The notes under the pieces were generated by a model. That model had not been told where the DNA came from. It did no database searches and worked only from the letters and a program-made list of their open reading frames with translations. Positions 12,793 through 24,379 of a stretch of DNA of 64,000 nucleotides are shown in pieces. How positions within the stretch are numbered: position 1 is the first letter of the stretch; every line of letters starts with the position of its first letter. Both the position numbers and the translations under genes were made by a program. Source of the stretch: Mycogone perniciosa (taxonomy: Eukaryota > Ascomycota > Sordariomycetes > Hypocreales > Hypocreaceae); contig JAOALB010000029.1 of the NCBI GenBank assembly GCA_025331125.1, forward strand, positions 79,526 through 143,525, in the 5' to 3' direction.

Positions 12793-14161
12793 ATGCTTAG
12801 TCGCTCAGCTACCATGTCTGAGAACAGGGTCAAGAAGAGGACGAAGAAACGCCCAGTGAGGAGCCAGACCACGATTTCTTCTGCAGATATCCACAGGAAG
12901 GGTATGAAAGATGCAGCCTCCCGAGAGAAATCTACAACTGGTGAATATACCTACGCTCTGTGTGCCCCTCTCACCCCTGCACGTTCTAACCCCTGCTTTT
13001 TTTGGGTCAGGATCCTCCTCAAAATTAGATGCTACTACTACCAGCGATATACTTGCACCCACCGGCCAAAAGTCCGATGCCAGTGCCAAGGAGGCGTTAT
13101 CCGCCGCATCCGCTGAGACAGGCAAACAAAAACGCAAGTCTGGTGTGAATGATGATGCCCGATCTGATACTGTTGAAGCCGAGGATCGCCCATCAAAGAA
13201 GTCAAAGACTACTACTGCTCCTGTGCTCGACAAGCCAGTGGTAGCCACCAAAGCAAAGACTATCACGTCGAAAAAGAAGGATAAAAAGAAGACCAAGAGT
13301 GAACCAGTTGTTCACTCCGATATCGCGGTCTCATCGGTTATCAACAAGGCTCCTACCAAGGTCCTCACTGTGCTCGTCTTTGGCTCAGGTGAATGCGGCG
13401 AGTTGGGTCTCGGTCCTAAGAAGAAAGCCAGCCTCGTGCCCCGGGTGAATCCGTTCCTCAATCCGAATGACCCGGAGAAGTTCCACGCCGTCCAAATTGC
13501 GTGTGGTGGAATGCACACAGTCTCATTGATACCAAAGCAACTCGATATCTCCCGTCACAAAGTGAAATACATCGCATCTGGCGAATACCACGCTTTTGCC
13601 ATCGATGTCAAAGATCAAGTTTGGAGTTGGGGTCTGAACAGTTTCGGCGAAGCCGGTGATGCGGAGACCGCAGGCGGTAATGCAGCTGCTCTACCAAATC
13701 CGACGCAGATTCGCGAACTGAGCAAGAAGGGGATTACGGTCATTGATGGTGGTGCCCATCATTCAGCAGCAGTTACTGCTGATGGACAGTGCTTGGTGTG
13801 GGGAAGACTTGATGGAGGGCAGTTGGGTATCAAGTTCTCGGCTGAACAACTCAAGGACGAAACGCACATTCGCTACGATGAATATGGGAAGCCGCGGATT
13901 TGTTTGCGTCCGACACCGGTGCCGGATGTCGGTCGAGTGGTCCATCTCGCGTGTGGAACCGATCATTCCATAATTATTAATGAGAAGGGTCACGGCTATG
14001 CGACGGGATTCGGATTGTCTGGGCAACTCGGCCTAGGGAGCGAAGATGATCAGGAGGTTATGCAGAGAATAAGTGGGAAGAAGATGGATGAGAGAGAGTT
14101 GGTGTGGGCTGGTGCTGGAGGACAATTTTCTGTTGTTGCGGCATCTGTCAAGACTGAGTAA
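12793..14161 (+). CDS. RCC1-like protein lacking part of the propeller
   Basis: Two exons (12793-12940, 13011-14161) give 432 residues; an in-frame second ATG lies at 12814. The N-terminus is rich in Lys/Arg nuclear-localisation-like patches (KKRTKKRPVR, RPSKKSKT, KKKDKKKTKSE). It is followed by RCC1 repeats: VLVFGSGECGELGLG, then KYIASGEYHAFAID, VWSWGLNSFGEAGD, CLVWGRLDGGQLG and GYATGFGLSGQLGLG, ending in AGAGGQFSVVA. RCC1/Pim1/Srm1 is the chromatin-bound exchange factor for Ran, with a seven-bladed propeller. Here the first blade (GGMHTVSLI) runs directly into a region that in full-length family members comes several blades later, with no splice signal between. About 120-150 residues of expected propeller seem to be missing. 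It may be a diverged paralogue with another role, or inactive. The reading frame itself is intact. Confidence 0.8.
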
Positions 14162-15440
14162 CTGAAAAGCGAGGCCATGGTTTTGGTTGACAGTGCTCTA
14201 GAAACAGCCTCAACTCAAATTAGAGACATTTATGTCATGGCTATAACTACGAGCCATATCTCTTGATTGCATCGGTCGTTTGCTGAGCTTGACAGAAATA
14301 CCTGCTCACTTCAACCACAAATGACAAATTGTCAAAAATTCACGCCACTCAAGTCTCCTTGAAACTTCTCACTGTTGCTTTCCTTCACATATTACCTTTT
14401 TATACGATCTACTTTGTCTCATACCCATCTCATTGAAGACTGCAACGGCCCTAAGAGTGGGAGAAGACGCCTCCAATGACCACGAGACCAAGTGCCAGGT
14501 GCATTCGACACTCGGCGGGTTGATGATGAGGCTAGGCGAACGCGTGATCAGATTTACGAAGCCAAAGGCAATTGATCATGATCGTAGTCGAGTGAGAGAG
14601 AATTACGGTCGGCCCTTTTATCTTCGGGCCCGAAGAAATAACGAGTCCAAGGCGTGGACACCAAGTTCCTCACAAAGTATTTTCTCATTTTGGTCTCGCG
14701 ATCTATGTCCTGAAGTTGACCGACGGTGTCCTTTGGTACAAGACGAAATTTGCTGTCCAATCGCCCGCGAATGCCTTGCCCATCACTTGGGTTTCGAATG
14801 AACCGGATGTCTTACTCACTGTATCCCGAAACGTGGCGTTGAACAGCACATCCTAGACCGACTTGCAGGTGAGAACGCCTTTCCAGTCAGATCATATTGA
14901 ACCTTTAGCTCAGCAACCACGTAGGCTTCAATGTCTGAGCCATCAGGATGAATGGCTGGACTTATGAGATACAAAACAGCGGAATATATAACCCGAATCT
15001 CAGCATTAAAAATTTCCTTTATAATGCATGTTCCTGAGCCATCGCCGCTTTAACCTGAGCAGTGCCTGAGCATGCCTGAGTAACAGCGCGCGAGTTATAT
15101 GGATGAATGAATAGCTCGTAATAGTTTCTTGACCCCACCCCGTATCCTCCTCAGCATAAACCACTGCTTCTAATAAATGTGTTGGGCCTAGCTATGGAGC
15201 ATAATAGCCATACTTACGAGTTGAAGCTGTCTAGATTATAGGAAAAGGGTTGGAAAACGGCGATCTACATGGTATAGGAAATGAGCTGTGGATATAGCTC
15301 ACGTGAGAAAACATGTGCTAATAGAGGAAATGCTGGTATAATTCTTCTTATTGTTTTTTTGTCTTGGCAAAGATTCTTATTTCTGCACACAGAAATCCTG
15401 CATCCTTGGAATGTTTTGTATAATCAAGATCCTCAGATGC
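14162..15440. other. Intergenic region with a possible gene remnant
   Basis: About 1.3 kb. Near 14690-14850 one plus-strand frame reads like a protein (FGLAIYVLKLTDGVLWYKTK, then SPANALPITWVSNEP) and ends at a stop. Upstream the frame is not continuous, so this may be a small decayed gene of unknown family. The rest shows nothing recognisable. Confidence 0.4.
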
Positions 15441-17443
15441 TCAAACATTCAACTCGGCCGCCGTGGCCCCCTTAATAGCCGCCTGGTAAGGCTCAAGCTT
15501 CTTCTCAAGCTTGCCACCCGGTCCGCAGAACTTGTCAACAATCTGCGCGCTGCGACCAACATACAGCTCTGGCCTCATCATGTTGTCAAGATCAGGCCAG
15601 ATCGGCCTGAAGAATTCCGTGTTCCTGATCCTCTCAACGAGGTCGTTTGGCCGACCCTCGTTTTGGACTTGGTGTGACGCCTCGAATGAAAGGACACGAA
15701 TTTCCTCATGAGCACTGGACTTGTTAGTAATCCCTCCGTTTTGAGAGGGGCAGCACTTACTCTTGTCTGGACACGCCCATCGCCGTCAGCCTCATAATGA
15801 TATTCTCCGTGATCATGAAGGGCAGCTCTGCCATAATATTCGAGTGAATTTTATGGGGGAACACCACAAGTCCCTCAGTCACATTCTGTAGGGTAATGGA
15901 GATAGCGTCCGCGAGAAGGAACATCTCGGGCACATCTATCCTTCGCTACATTGAAGTTAGCCTGACAGAACATGGAAGACAATGAGAGAATTTATAACAC
16001 ATCGCATGACAAAGAACAGGGGATTACTTACACATGCGGAGTCGTCCAACGACCTCTCCAGCCACTGGGCCGAGTGAGTATTGTTGTAGTTAGCCGCCTT
16101 TCCCTGCAGCACCCGCGCAAGACTGGCGATTCGTTCACACCGCATAGGATTTTGTTTGTAAGCCTAAAAAATGTTAGAGACAACATTGTGGTTGAGACAC
16201 GACGAGGGCGTAGAGGGACAAAAGACGAAACAAGACTGACCATAGCACTGCTGCCAATTTGCCCAACCTCTCTAGGCTCTCCCACTTCCTTCATGAACGC
16301 GAGGTGCCTCAAATCAGAGGCAATCTTGGTTACAGTTGTCCCCAGGCCAGTAACAGCGTTTGCCACGAGACAATCAACCTTCCTCGAGCTGCAACGGCGT
16401 GAGTCCCTGCTACATCTGCATGGGTTAAGGGTTTGCTTTTTTTTGAAGACTTACTATGTCTGCGTCGAGATCTAGCAAGGTGTTAGATGGCGTTACGGTA
16501 GTAGTAAAGACCTATGTAGAACTCACATCGTAACATTCCTCGAAGCCAGCCTTTTGACAAAGGAGCTCATTGAGCTGATCACACTTCGCGTGGTCGCCAC
16601 CAAAGCTGCGGAGATCAGGATGGTTGGTCCATCAGTTGCTTGCATTGACCGGGACTCACATCTCGAGAAAGCTTGCTTGCGTGCCCGTGGTACCTTGCGC
16701 GCCGCGGAACCGGAGCTCGGCTCGTACCCGCTCAAACTCTTCCAAATCCATCATCAAGTCCTGTGCCCATCCCGCCGCTGAGATGAGATTAGCACGATAT
16801 GCAAGATGTGCGTGGTTGCCAGGACTGACCTCGCTTGCCGACGGTGCTGATCTGAGCAGGTTGAAGGTGCGTGAAAGACAGGGTTGGCTCAGACTTCCAC
16901 TGGAGGGCAAAGGCCTGGAGGTTGTGCAGCACCTTGGCAATCTTGGGGATCAGGAGATCGAGGGCATCCCTCATGAGAATCAGCTCCGTATTGTCGGTGA
17001 CGTAGCAGCTAGTTGCTCCATAGTGGATGATGCCAGCGGCAGCAGGGGCAACTTGGCCGAAGGCATGGACGTGCTGGGTTGAATATCAGTATACGAAGCA
17101 GTCTGACTCATTCTTGATACTTCTTACAGCCATGACATCCTACATACTTGTTAGCTTCTCCATATTATCTGATTCCAGCAGTAACGCTTACATGACGACG
17201 CTTCTTCTCCTCGACACGGGCAGTCTCAAAGTCCTCGTCTGTCACAGTGAGATGCGCCTTCATCTGCTCCAGCGCCTCATCAGTGATGGTGTTGATTCCA
17301 AGCTCCTTCTCGCTCTCAGCGAGGTAGAGCCACAGCTTGCGCCAGGTCGAGTGCCGAGATCGCTGGCTAAAGAGATTGGACATCTCCGGGCTGCAATAGC
17401 GGCCCGTCAGGGACGTTTGGTAAGTATCGTACTGCGAGGCCAT
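15441..17443 (-). CDS. ADE13: Adenylosuccinate lyase, divergent copy
   Basis: Ten exons on the minus strand give 486 residues, close to yeast Ade13 (482): 17443-17192, 17139-17128, 17073-16830, 16777-16660, 16605-16527, 16471-16455, 16388-16241, 16163-16032, 15945-15761 and 15714-15441. Two are microexons of 12 nt (DVMA) and 17 nt (ISTQTY); both keep frame and have good splice sites. Conserved elements include RYCSPEMSNLFS at the N-terminus, YGATSCYVTDN, FRGAQGTTGTQASF and the fumarase/aspartase signature GSSAMAYKQNPMRCER. The enzyme cleaves SAICAR and adenylosuccinate in purine synthesis. The loop just before the signature reads GEPREVGQIGSS, where family members such as human ADSL have EEPFEK-type sequence. 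This may therefore be a diverged paralogue rather than the housekeeping copy; one window cannot settle that. The symbol refers to the family. Confidence 0.88.
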
Positions 17444-19308
17444 TGTCGACAATATCACCGCGATGTGATTGATGTGATGTGCACAGAAATCCAAAATTTG
17501 ACGATGGTGGGGTGAGGCAATACTTGACAAAAAAAATCCCTGGTTCACTCGAGTCTGAAGCTTAAATACGGGAGTCATGTGATTAAGGCCCTGATCCCCA
17601 ACACCTTAAATTTTGTTAGGCGGATAAGAGAGGGTATATTCGTATCTGCTACTCCGTACTTCGGACTCCCTGCTACTGCTGCTAGAATTAGCGGGCGTAA
17701 TTGTCTTCTGTTGCTGTCTCTGCGGAGTACGGAGTGCATGAAAGCGATTTAGAACGCCACTTGAAAGACGGATACTAAGCTCACGAAAGTCACTAGCAGT
17801 ACGGAGTACTGTAATTCACTGTAATTCATTGCTGACGGTGCTGTAATTTACTATAATAAACCATCACTACTCCGTTAATAATAATATTATAATAATGGTA
17901 ATAATCATAAATACCTATAAATATATATCAATACCATATTATAAGCTTCTTTAATAGAATAGTAGAAGATATTAAATTGACATTTTATTATCTTACTTTA
18001 TACGGAGTATCTTATAATTGAATGCATTTTGGCGATACTGCAAGTCCCCTGCTAGCTCGACACATTGCTTACAGGGGAGGACAGCCAATACCAAGCAGAT
18101 GTTGTGTTTCTCGATTTGGGGCAAACAACGGAGCTCGGTTTTATGGGTAAGCCTCAGGGTCTTGGGTCGGTCGCTATTAGTCGAGCTCGGCAGGCTGAAG
18201 TGATAGTCATGAATCAAGCAATGGAATGGCAATGCGGAAAAATGCGGATGAAGTCGCGGTACACTTTTCCGATTTTGGGATGACTCTCTAGCCCAGCACA
18301 GACCTTCATCACCGTTCCAGAAATGGTTTCGGCGTGTCCCCTAACAACTCTCCTTCGAGATTACCATACCATACCATACGATTCCCATTGACTTCATGTC
18401 ATAGCCAGTCAAAATCAGCCAGGGCTTTATCCAGACAGCAAAAGGGTTCTGCAATCCCAGACGATCTTTTCCAGCCATAAGATATATGCGAACCGGCCAT
18501 AGTGCTATCAAAATAACTTGGATCTTCTTCGACGATTGCGATGTAAAGTCCTTGCCTGTGAGAAAGCAAGAGAACTCCTCCAAGTTTATATTCTTGATGT
18601 TGTCGCAACCCTGTATGGTCTTGGAATGGAGTTCAATGATCCAGCCACCCGTCGGAGGTAAACTCCATCAACTGAATACAGCTCTTTTCAAGGAGTCTCG
18701 ATACTACGTAGTAGTAACTGACTATAATTCAGCTCTATCTGAAATGTCTCATATAAGTTGAAAGGCAACGGGTGTTATAGATGGTAACAAGAGAATTGCA
18801 TAAAACGAATGAGAAGAATTTGTAAACCGTTTTTGATACTATATACCACTATTATGATTAAACGCGTGTATTAAGGGGCCGTGTGACTGGATAGTTCAAT
18901 TATACGATATTCTATCGCCCTCAAATTTATTATTGCGATGTCGAGATGGGCTTAGAAATCGTGCCGCCGCCGCAAATTAGGTATCATATTGACACAGCAA
19001 TGATGCACGTAGTCAAACTACCGTATGTGAATCCAATGATGTTGTCAGAGTCAACTAGCCACAAAGGTACCGATACAGTAAGACTTTTGTGCAGTATCCT
19101 CGCAATACGTGCCTCACCGGAACAACCAACTATGCATCACTATAAAATGTATAAAACTTCCATATTTTCATTGATAGTTCATTGAGCATATTGGGCTATG
19201 TTAGCAGCATATAATGGAGCCAACAAGATCTATGAGGGTATGTTCTAATCAGAATAGACCAACAAACAATTATTTATCAACTTCAATTTGTCTTTTATTT
19301 TGTCCTTC
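17444..19308. other. AT-rich gene-free region
   Basis: About 1.9 kb without a supportable gene. From 17840 to 18010 it is strongly AT rich with TAATAATA-type runs. TACTCCGTA/TACGGAGTA motifs occur near 17649, 17721-17735, 17799-17810 and 18001. A short CCATA repeat lies at about 18363-18380. Short open frames here have no recognisable motif. The base composition would fit old, degraded repeat DNA, but I see no transposon domain. Confidence 0.55.
18363..18380. repeat. CCATA pentanucleotide repeat
   Basis: About three and a half consecutive CCATA units in gene-free AT-rich DNA. Confidence 0.7.
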
Positions 19309-21027
19309 TTACAAGGATAGCTCAATTCGGGGCCCTTGGTAGTTCTTCCTTGCATAGACATACCAGTTGATGGTGGTAACGATACCGATCACAGCCAAGA
19401 CAACCACAGCATAGTCTGTTGCTTTGTTAGTTGCGCGTTCTCACTCAAGGTCTCTGTAATAGGAATATTGTACTCACTCATATTCCCACCCGTCACGGGT
19501 AACTGTGTCGGAAAAGTGAAGAAGATTGTCTGAAGGATAGCCGACAGAATGGTGCCGATGTTACAAGCCCAACCGACCACCTCGGGGACCACAAAGGCCC
19601 TCTTCCGCGGAAGCAATACTTTATTGCGTTTCTGGTAAAGAAGAAGCGCTGCCGGCATCGCGAACGATATAGTTTGAAGCAACAGAAACGAGCCGAGGAG
19701 GGCATTGAATGCCGCTGTAGAACCGAGACTAAGGCACCCGCCAAGAAAGATTAGACCTGCGTTCAGTACCAGGGCGTTGGCAGGAATGTCGCCAAGTTTT
19801 GGGGATAGTCTGGCGAAAAAAGAAGAGAAGAGCAAGCCGCGGTCTCGGGCCATGGCCCACATGAGTCGAGAGGTGGTTTGTTGCACAGCGATTAAAATAA
19901 ACGCAAGAATAGCAATGAAAACACTCATAAATACGGTCCCCGCTGTATCGGACTTGGAAGCAACTCTCCAAAGCTTGTAAATAGGGACCCTGTATTCTCT
20001 TGTCAGTTCTATTGTACCTTGAAGGGAACTGCATAAGAGGACTAACGGGTCGGTAAGGAGAGATTCTATATCAGTGCTGCAGTACGCCATGGCTACAGAA
20101 AAGACGCCGCCGGTTACAGATCCGATCCCGATTGTAGCCATAAGCGCTCTTGGGACGGTAACGGCAGCGTTCAAAGTCTCCTCCGCCAGATGGAGAGTCG
20201 CATCAATGCCTCCAAATGCATAGCCTGATGAAGATAAACCTGTGAGAAACGACACCGCTGGTGTCCAACCCGTGCTTGACTCGAAGTTGGTCCACACCGA
20301 GGTAGAATCTCGTTTCTCGCTTCGGACAAGACAAACAACTGTGATGGAGAGAAAAGTTGCCAGGGTGCAGATAACTTGTATCGGTTATGTCAGGACTTGA
20401 AGTTGTTACTAAGCATCACGCCCAAGAGAATGACTTACACGCAGCATCGTGAATCCAGTTTGTCCGCTTCAGAAAGAAGAGGTTATAGACCAAGGCAAGG
20501 AGGTTTAGGGCCTGGAACATCAAAAACAGTAACCACGGTTCCGCCTGGTACCCATTGTAGAAATTAACGACTCCCATGATCAGACTGCTGACAATGTTCG
20601 CCACACTCGCAGCGCAGACGATCCAGGATACAGTCGAAAGAATCCCGCAGACATATGAGAGCGACCTGTTGAATCTCTCCGGGGCGAGAATGCTCGTGAA
20701 GTGGTACTGTCCACCAGCCGTCGGGTACACGCTCGCCATTTCAGCGAGCGTGACAGCGACACAAGTGTACATGACTCCACTGACGATCATGCCGTAGACG
20801 AGCTCTACTGTTCCTCCTGCGGCTAGAGCGATCGATAGGGTTGTGGCAATGGCTACCCAGCTGTTAGGAATGTTGAAGCCGAGGGCAATGATTCGAATGG
20901 GCCCAATGTCTCGACGGATAATCTGGGGGTCGAGCTGAACGATCTCCACGGTACCGACTTGATCATTATCAGGCTCTCCGGGCGAGCCGGGTCCTGTAGA
21001 GAGCGGCTTCTCCTCTGATTGAGCCAT
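19309..21027 (-). CDS. APC-family amine/amino-acid permease
   Basis: Four exons (21027-20439, 20374-20047, 19989-19478, 19415-19309) encode 511 residues. About twelve hydrophobic segments follow a cytosolic N-terminus. Family signatures are visible: ALGFNIPNSWVAIATTLS at the first helix, SGVMYTCVAVTLAEMASVYPTAGGQYHF, GGIDATLHLAEE, and AVQQTTSRLMWAMARDRGL. These place it with fungal GABA/choline-type permeases (Uga4/Hnm1 relatives) of the amino acid/polyamine/organocation superfamily, which import amines or amino acids across the plasma membrane. The substrate cannot be read from sequence. Introns of 57-64 nt keep frame at each junction (HDAA/FICTL, TDP/VPIYK, GGNM/NYAVV). The gene looks intact. 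Confidence 0.9.
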
Positions 21028-22632
21028 TATCGTCTACCAAACAGCCACTAGGCTGCGGTCAGTGTGTCAGACCAGATGAAGAGCCGGCTTTGTTGAGGTC
21101 AAGATGATCGACACGAACCTCCTCTCATAGAAACAAGACAGGCGATGGTCGGGATTGCAAAAACTGAGGTTGAAGGGATGGGGGGCCTGCTCGTGTATTT
21201 GTGCATAGTACTTCCAATCGCCCAATTCCACGTCTCCGCAAGGCTGGCACCCAAGACGGGATGAGACGCAGTGGTGCCGAACGATCGATCCCCGATTCGG
21301 ATCATATTATCATTGAAGCAAGACATGGTTGTACAAGATACGTACAAGAAAGACATGTACAAGCATGCATCGATCGGAGGTCCGCCCCCCTTATCAGCCA
21401 TCAAGTGGTCGCTCATTCTCAAATTTCCAGCACAACAATAGTTGCCATCATACCAAGTACAAGGTTTAGTTGATCTTACGGACGAAATAGTCATTGATGA
21501 CGGGTATTTGCTCATTGTACTCCGTACCGATCAAGGACTGTTGAGTCTCTTCAAGTGTCTCAGTTTTGCATAACTAAGGTCCACTTCTCAGCACCAATGG
21601 CGTCAGACCATAGAATGGCCTCAGAAGGGGGTTTGGCCCTTTTTATCACCGTTATCCCAGTCCCTAGTCTGCATAGGGATAAGAAGCACATCCGTCTGTT
21701 ATGCTGGTCGTAATCTTTCATGTCATCTTCCACTTTCTCATGAAGAGGTGTTCTCGATCGAGGTGAGCGCCCTAGGGACGACATGGAGACATCCTTCCCC
21801 TCTTTTGGAGACCGCCACGTATCTGAGACATGGAACTTCACGGACATTAAGTTTCTCTCGTGTTATGTCATGATTGGGAATCATTCGCGTGACGGCTTGA
21901 GGTGGCAAGGATTAGCCCATTTAGGTATTATTATGTAGAATAGCAAGCCAAGTAAAAAGAAAAATAGCCAAGAATATTGCGTGCATCAACATTCTGTTTT
22001 GTGAGAATAGTCGTGGCAATTTTGTCAGATTAGGGCACATTACCGGGAAATATGCAAACCCCCACGGTTCAATGTGCGACAATATCCACCAGAACAAGCA
22101 AGCATCATTTCACCCTTGTTTCGCCCAGGTTGCCCTCGGCATTGCCAAATTGATAGTACTCGTACGATGGTGATCGGTCTTAAAGGGAGAGGTTCCACCT
22201 AGAATGGAGGGTATCACGGCTGGCGGCGGGCTGTAGTACTTCTTCTGAGCTACCCGTATATATACGAAGTACTCCGTACGACATACGAAGATGCCAATAT
22301 CCTCGCCTGGCCGGGTTTTGTGGCCACGGATGACACAGTAGCATCTTCTGTGGATGGAGCTACAGACCAGGACTGCAGTGAAATTGAGGTGTCCATCTAC
22401 TCGTAGTCGAAGTTTTTCTGGATTGATGTAAACATGCATTCTCATTGACTGCTTGTCTAGATCAAAGACGCGAAAAAACCGCGTACACCTGGGGTTGCCT
22501 ATTAACGCCGGTCCGCTGATTTGTCTCATGCATGTCTTTCATCTGCAAGGTCAAGTTAATTTCGAGTCCCTCTGGATCTGGTGCTTGCCGACGTAGAACC
22601 GCGCTCCACACGCTCCGAATGTCGTCTTCACC
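21028..22632. other. Gene-free region
   Basis: About 1.6 kb holding the upstream region of the permease. TACGAAGTACTCCGTAC-type palindrome motifs occur near 21518-21527 and 22263-22290. No conserved frame or RNA gene was seen. Confidence 0.55.
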
Positions 22633-23984
22633 TCAATTGAGAATTTTGATCTGAATGATGCCCAGTCGTTTCAAATTTTGGTCGACCAAAGTCAGTCTAC
22701 AGCTCAAGATATTTATGAGAGCCGCAGAACTCTCCGCTTTGGCCTGTATATGCGTGTTTGGATCATGCATGAGCCAGTCCGCAAATTCACCCGGTAACAC
22801 AGACTGGAAAGAGAACACCCGAGCAGCCTTGTTCATTGGCAAATATATCTTGAGCCCAGACGAGTCGTCGCCTATATAGAGCTCGCTTTGTCCCCTCTTA
22901 ACTTCAATTGACCGTCCGTTCTGCCAAAGGATTTGGACAAGCGAAATTCCGTTAGTCTCGATGACTTTCGATGAGCGGAGCAATCGATATAACGTTTCCG
23001 CATCATTTCGGTATGTGGGACTGTTGAAGTCGGCAGCGATTCTGACAGCTGCGTATTAGTAACTTTCAAGCGCTCATGGAGCCGTGAGCTTACCGGAGAA
23101 TGGCATGTGCTTTCCGCTTAATGTCGTAGTTGACGGAAGATATAGGACGCATTTCCCCTCCCGAGACGGATGTAATCTCCTTCACGGACTCGAATAGATA
23201 TCGGGGTCAGGGCTTTGCCCATTTGATGAAAGGGTGCAATTGCCAAAACTCCTCCCTGGAGTAATCCAACACGTTAATTTTGCCTTCAAATCGGTCGGCA
23301 AGGTCACTGCTGTCGACAATGGCGAAATCAGTGTCCGCTGTCTCGATCCCAGTCGTCTCATCTGCGTATCTAACCGGAAACACGCGAGCACTGCGAAGTT
23401 TGCTTGGCTTCTCTTCCGAGGAGTCTTGCGGTTCCGACTGGAGCAGGGCATTGAGTGACCAAATGGTCGCTCTTATATCTTCCTCCCGTGTCGAGGAATC
23501 CGTCTGAAGCAGCTCATCACATAGTATCTGAAGGGTGAGAGTCTTGATGCCCAAGGTTTTGAGGGAAAAATCTTGCAACTCCTTATAATGGTCGTTCACG
23601 GCGACGCGGCCTCGAATATGGGATTTGCTTGACCATAGACACCGAGAGATCGGGTACCAACCAGGCTTTTCATCCACTGTCAATTATATCAGCGATCTAA
23701 CCTCAAATTTATTTCTGCTGTAGTTGGTATGTCACAAATGATGTTGCTTTCAAGAGTCCCACATACCTGAGTCTCTTGATATCTAGCCTGGTCAACTTCA
23801 TCCTACTCAAGTACTTGTAAAGACCCAAGATATGATCAAAGTCCTGACACTCGGTCGCTTTCGGTTCGGGGAGTTCGTCTGCCAGATTCTTCCAGCTTAT
23901 GATCGTTGTTCCAGGAGTCTTTTTAAAGAAAATTGAGATGACTTCCATTTCGCTTGGGGAGCAGCGACATTGAGGTTGGGGCAC
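22633..23984 (-). pseudogene. Sacsin/NOV-like C-terminal fragment, broken
   Basis: The pieces match, as far as I recall the family, the C-terminal part of large fungal proteins with a sacsin/NO-VEIN-type HSP90-like ATPase domain: WYPISRCLWSS, then ARVFPVRY, then RPISSVNYDIKRKAHAILR, and IAADFNSPTYRNDAETLY after a 52-nt intron (23042-23093). Those relatives have well over a thousand residues; here only roughly the last 400 remain. The frame has an in-frame TGA at 23207-23209, between WAKP and PRYLFESVKEI, although sequence on both sides is conserved in the same frame. The upstream part (23709-23984) is open but has no good start, and its join to WYPISR is unresolved. I infer a 5'-truncated pseudogene. 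The function of such proteins in fungi is poorly known. Confidence 0.6.
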
Positions 23985-24379
23985 TCCATGTTTGTGTTAG
24001 TTTCGAAATTGATCGGATCCGTGTTACTCATTGACTCCTCAATTTTGAGGGGACCGTTGTGAGAGTTGCCGGCCATGTCATCTTTCTTCTCCATCAAGAT
24101 CAAAGTCAGTAAGCATGTCTGCGAGTCTTAACACCCAGACGGGCGACTGAGAGCGTGAAATACATGTAGTCTCAGTTTATTCGATTAAGGGCGCCGGCAA
24201 TATGGTTCCAACGTTCCTATTCGGACGGTATGCAAAGACAACCCCCCACAAATCAAGGTATCAATCACACAACAGCAGATAGACCTGTATCGCGATCATC
24301 AGTCCCTACCCTTTAATATGTTATCGCCGGTCCGGGTCTCGAGGGGTGCCAATGAAATGAATGATGGCTTACCGGTTTT
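23985..24379. other. Short spacer, possible 5' remnant of the sacsin-like gene
   Basis: About 0.4 kb. A minus-strand frame from 24103 to 23897 runs into the sacsin-like fragment in another frame and could be part of it. Nothing else was recognised. Confidence 0.4.

Noticed and set aside
17840..18010. Transposon or centromere-like AT-rich DNA
   Set aside because: Strong AT bias is seen, but there are no transposase or reverse-transcriptase pieces, no terminal repeats and no target-site duplications I could find.
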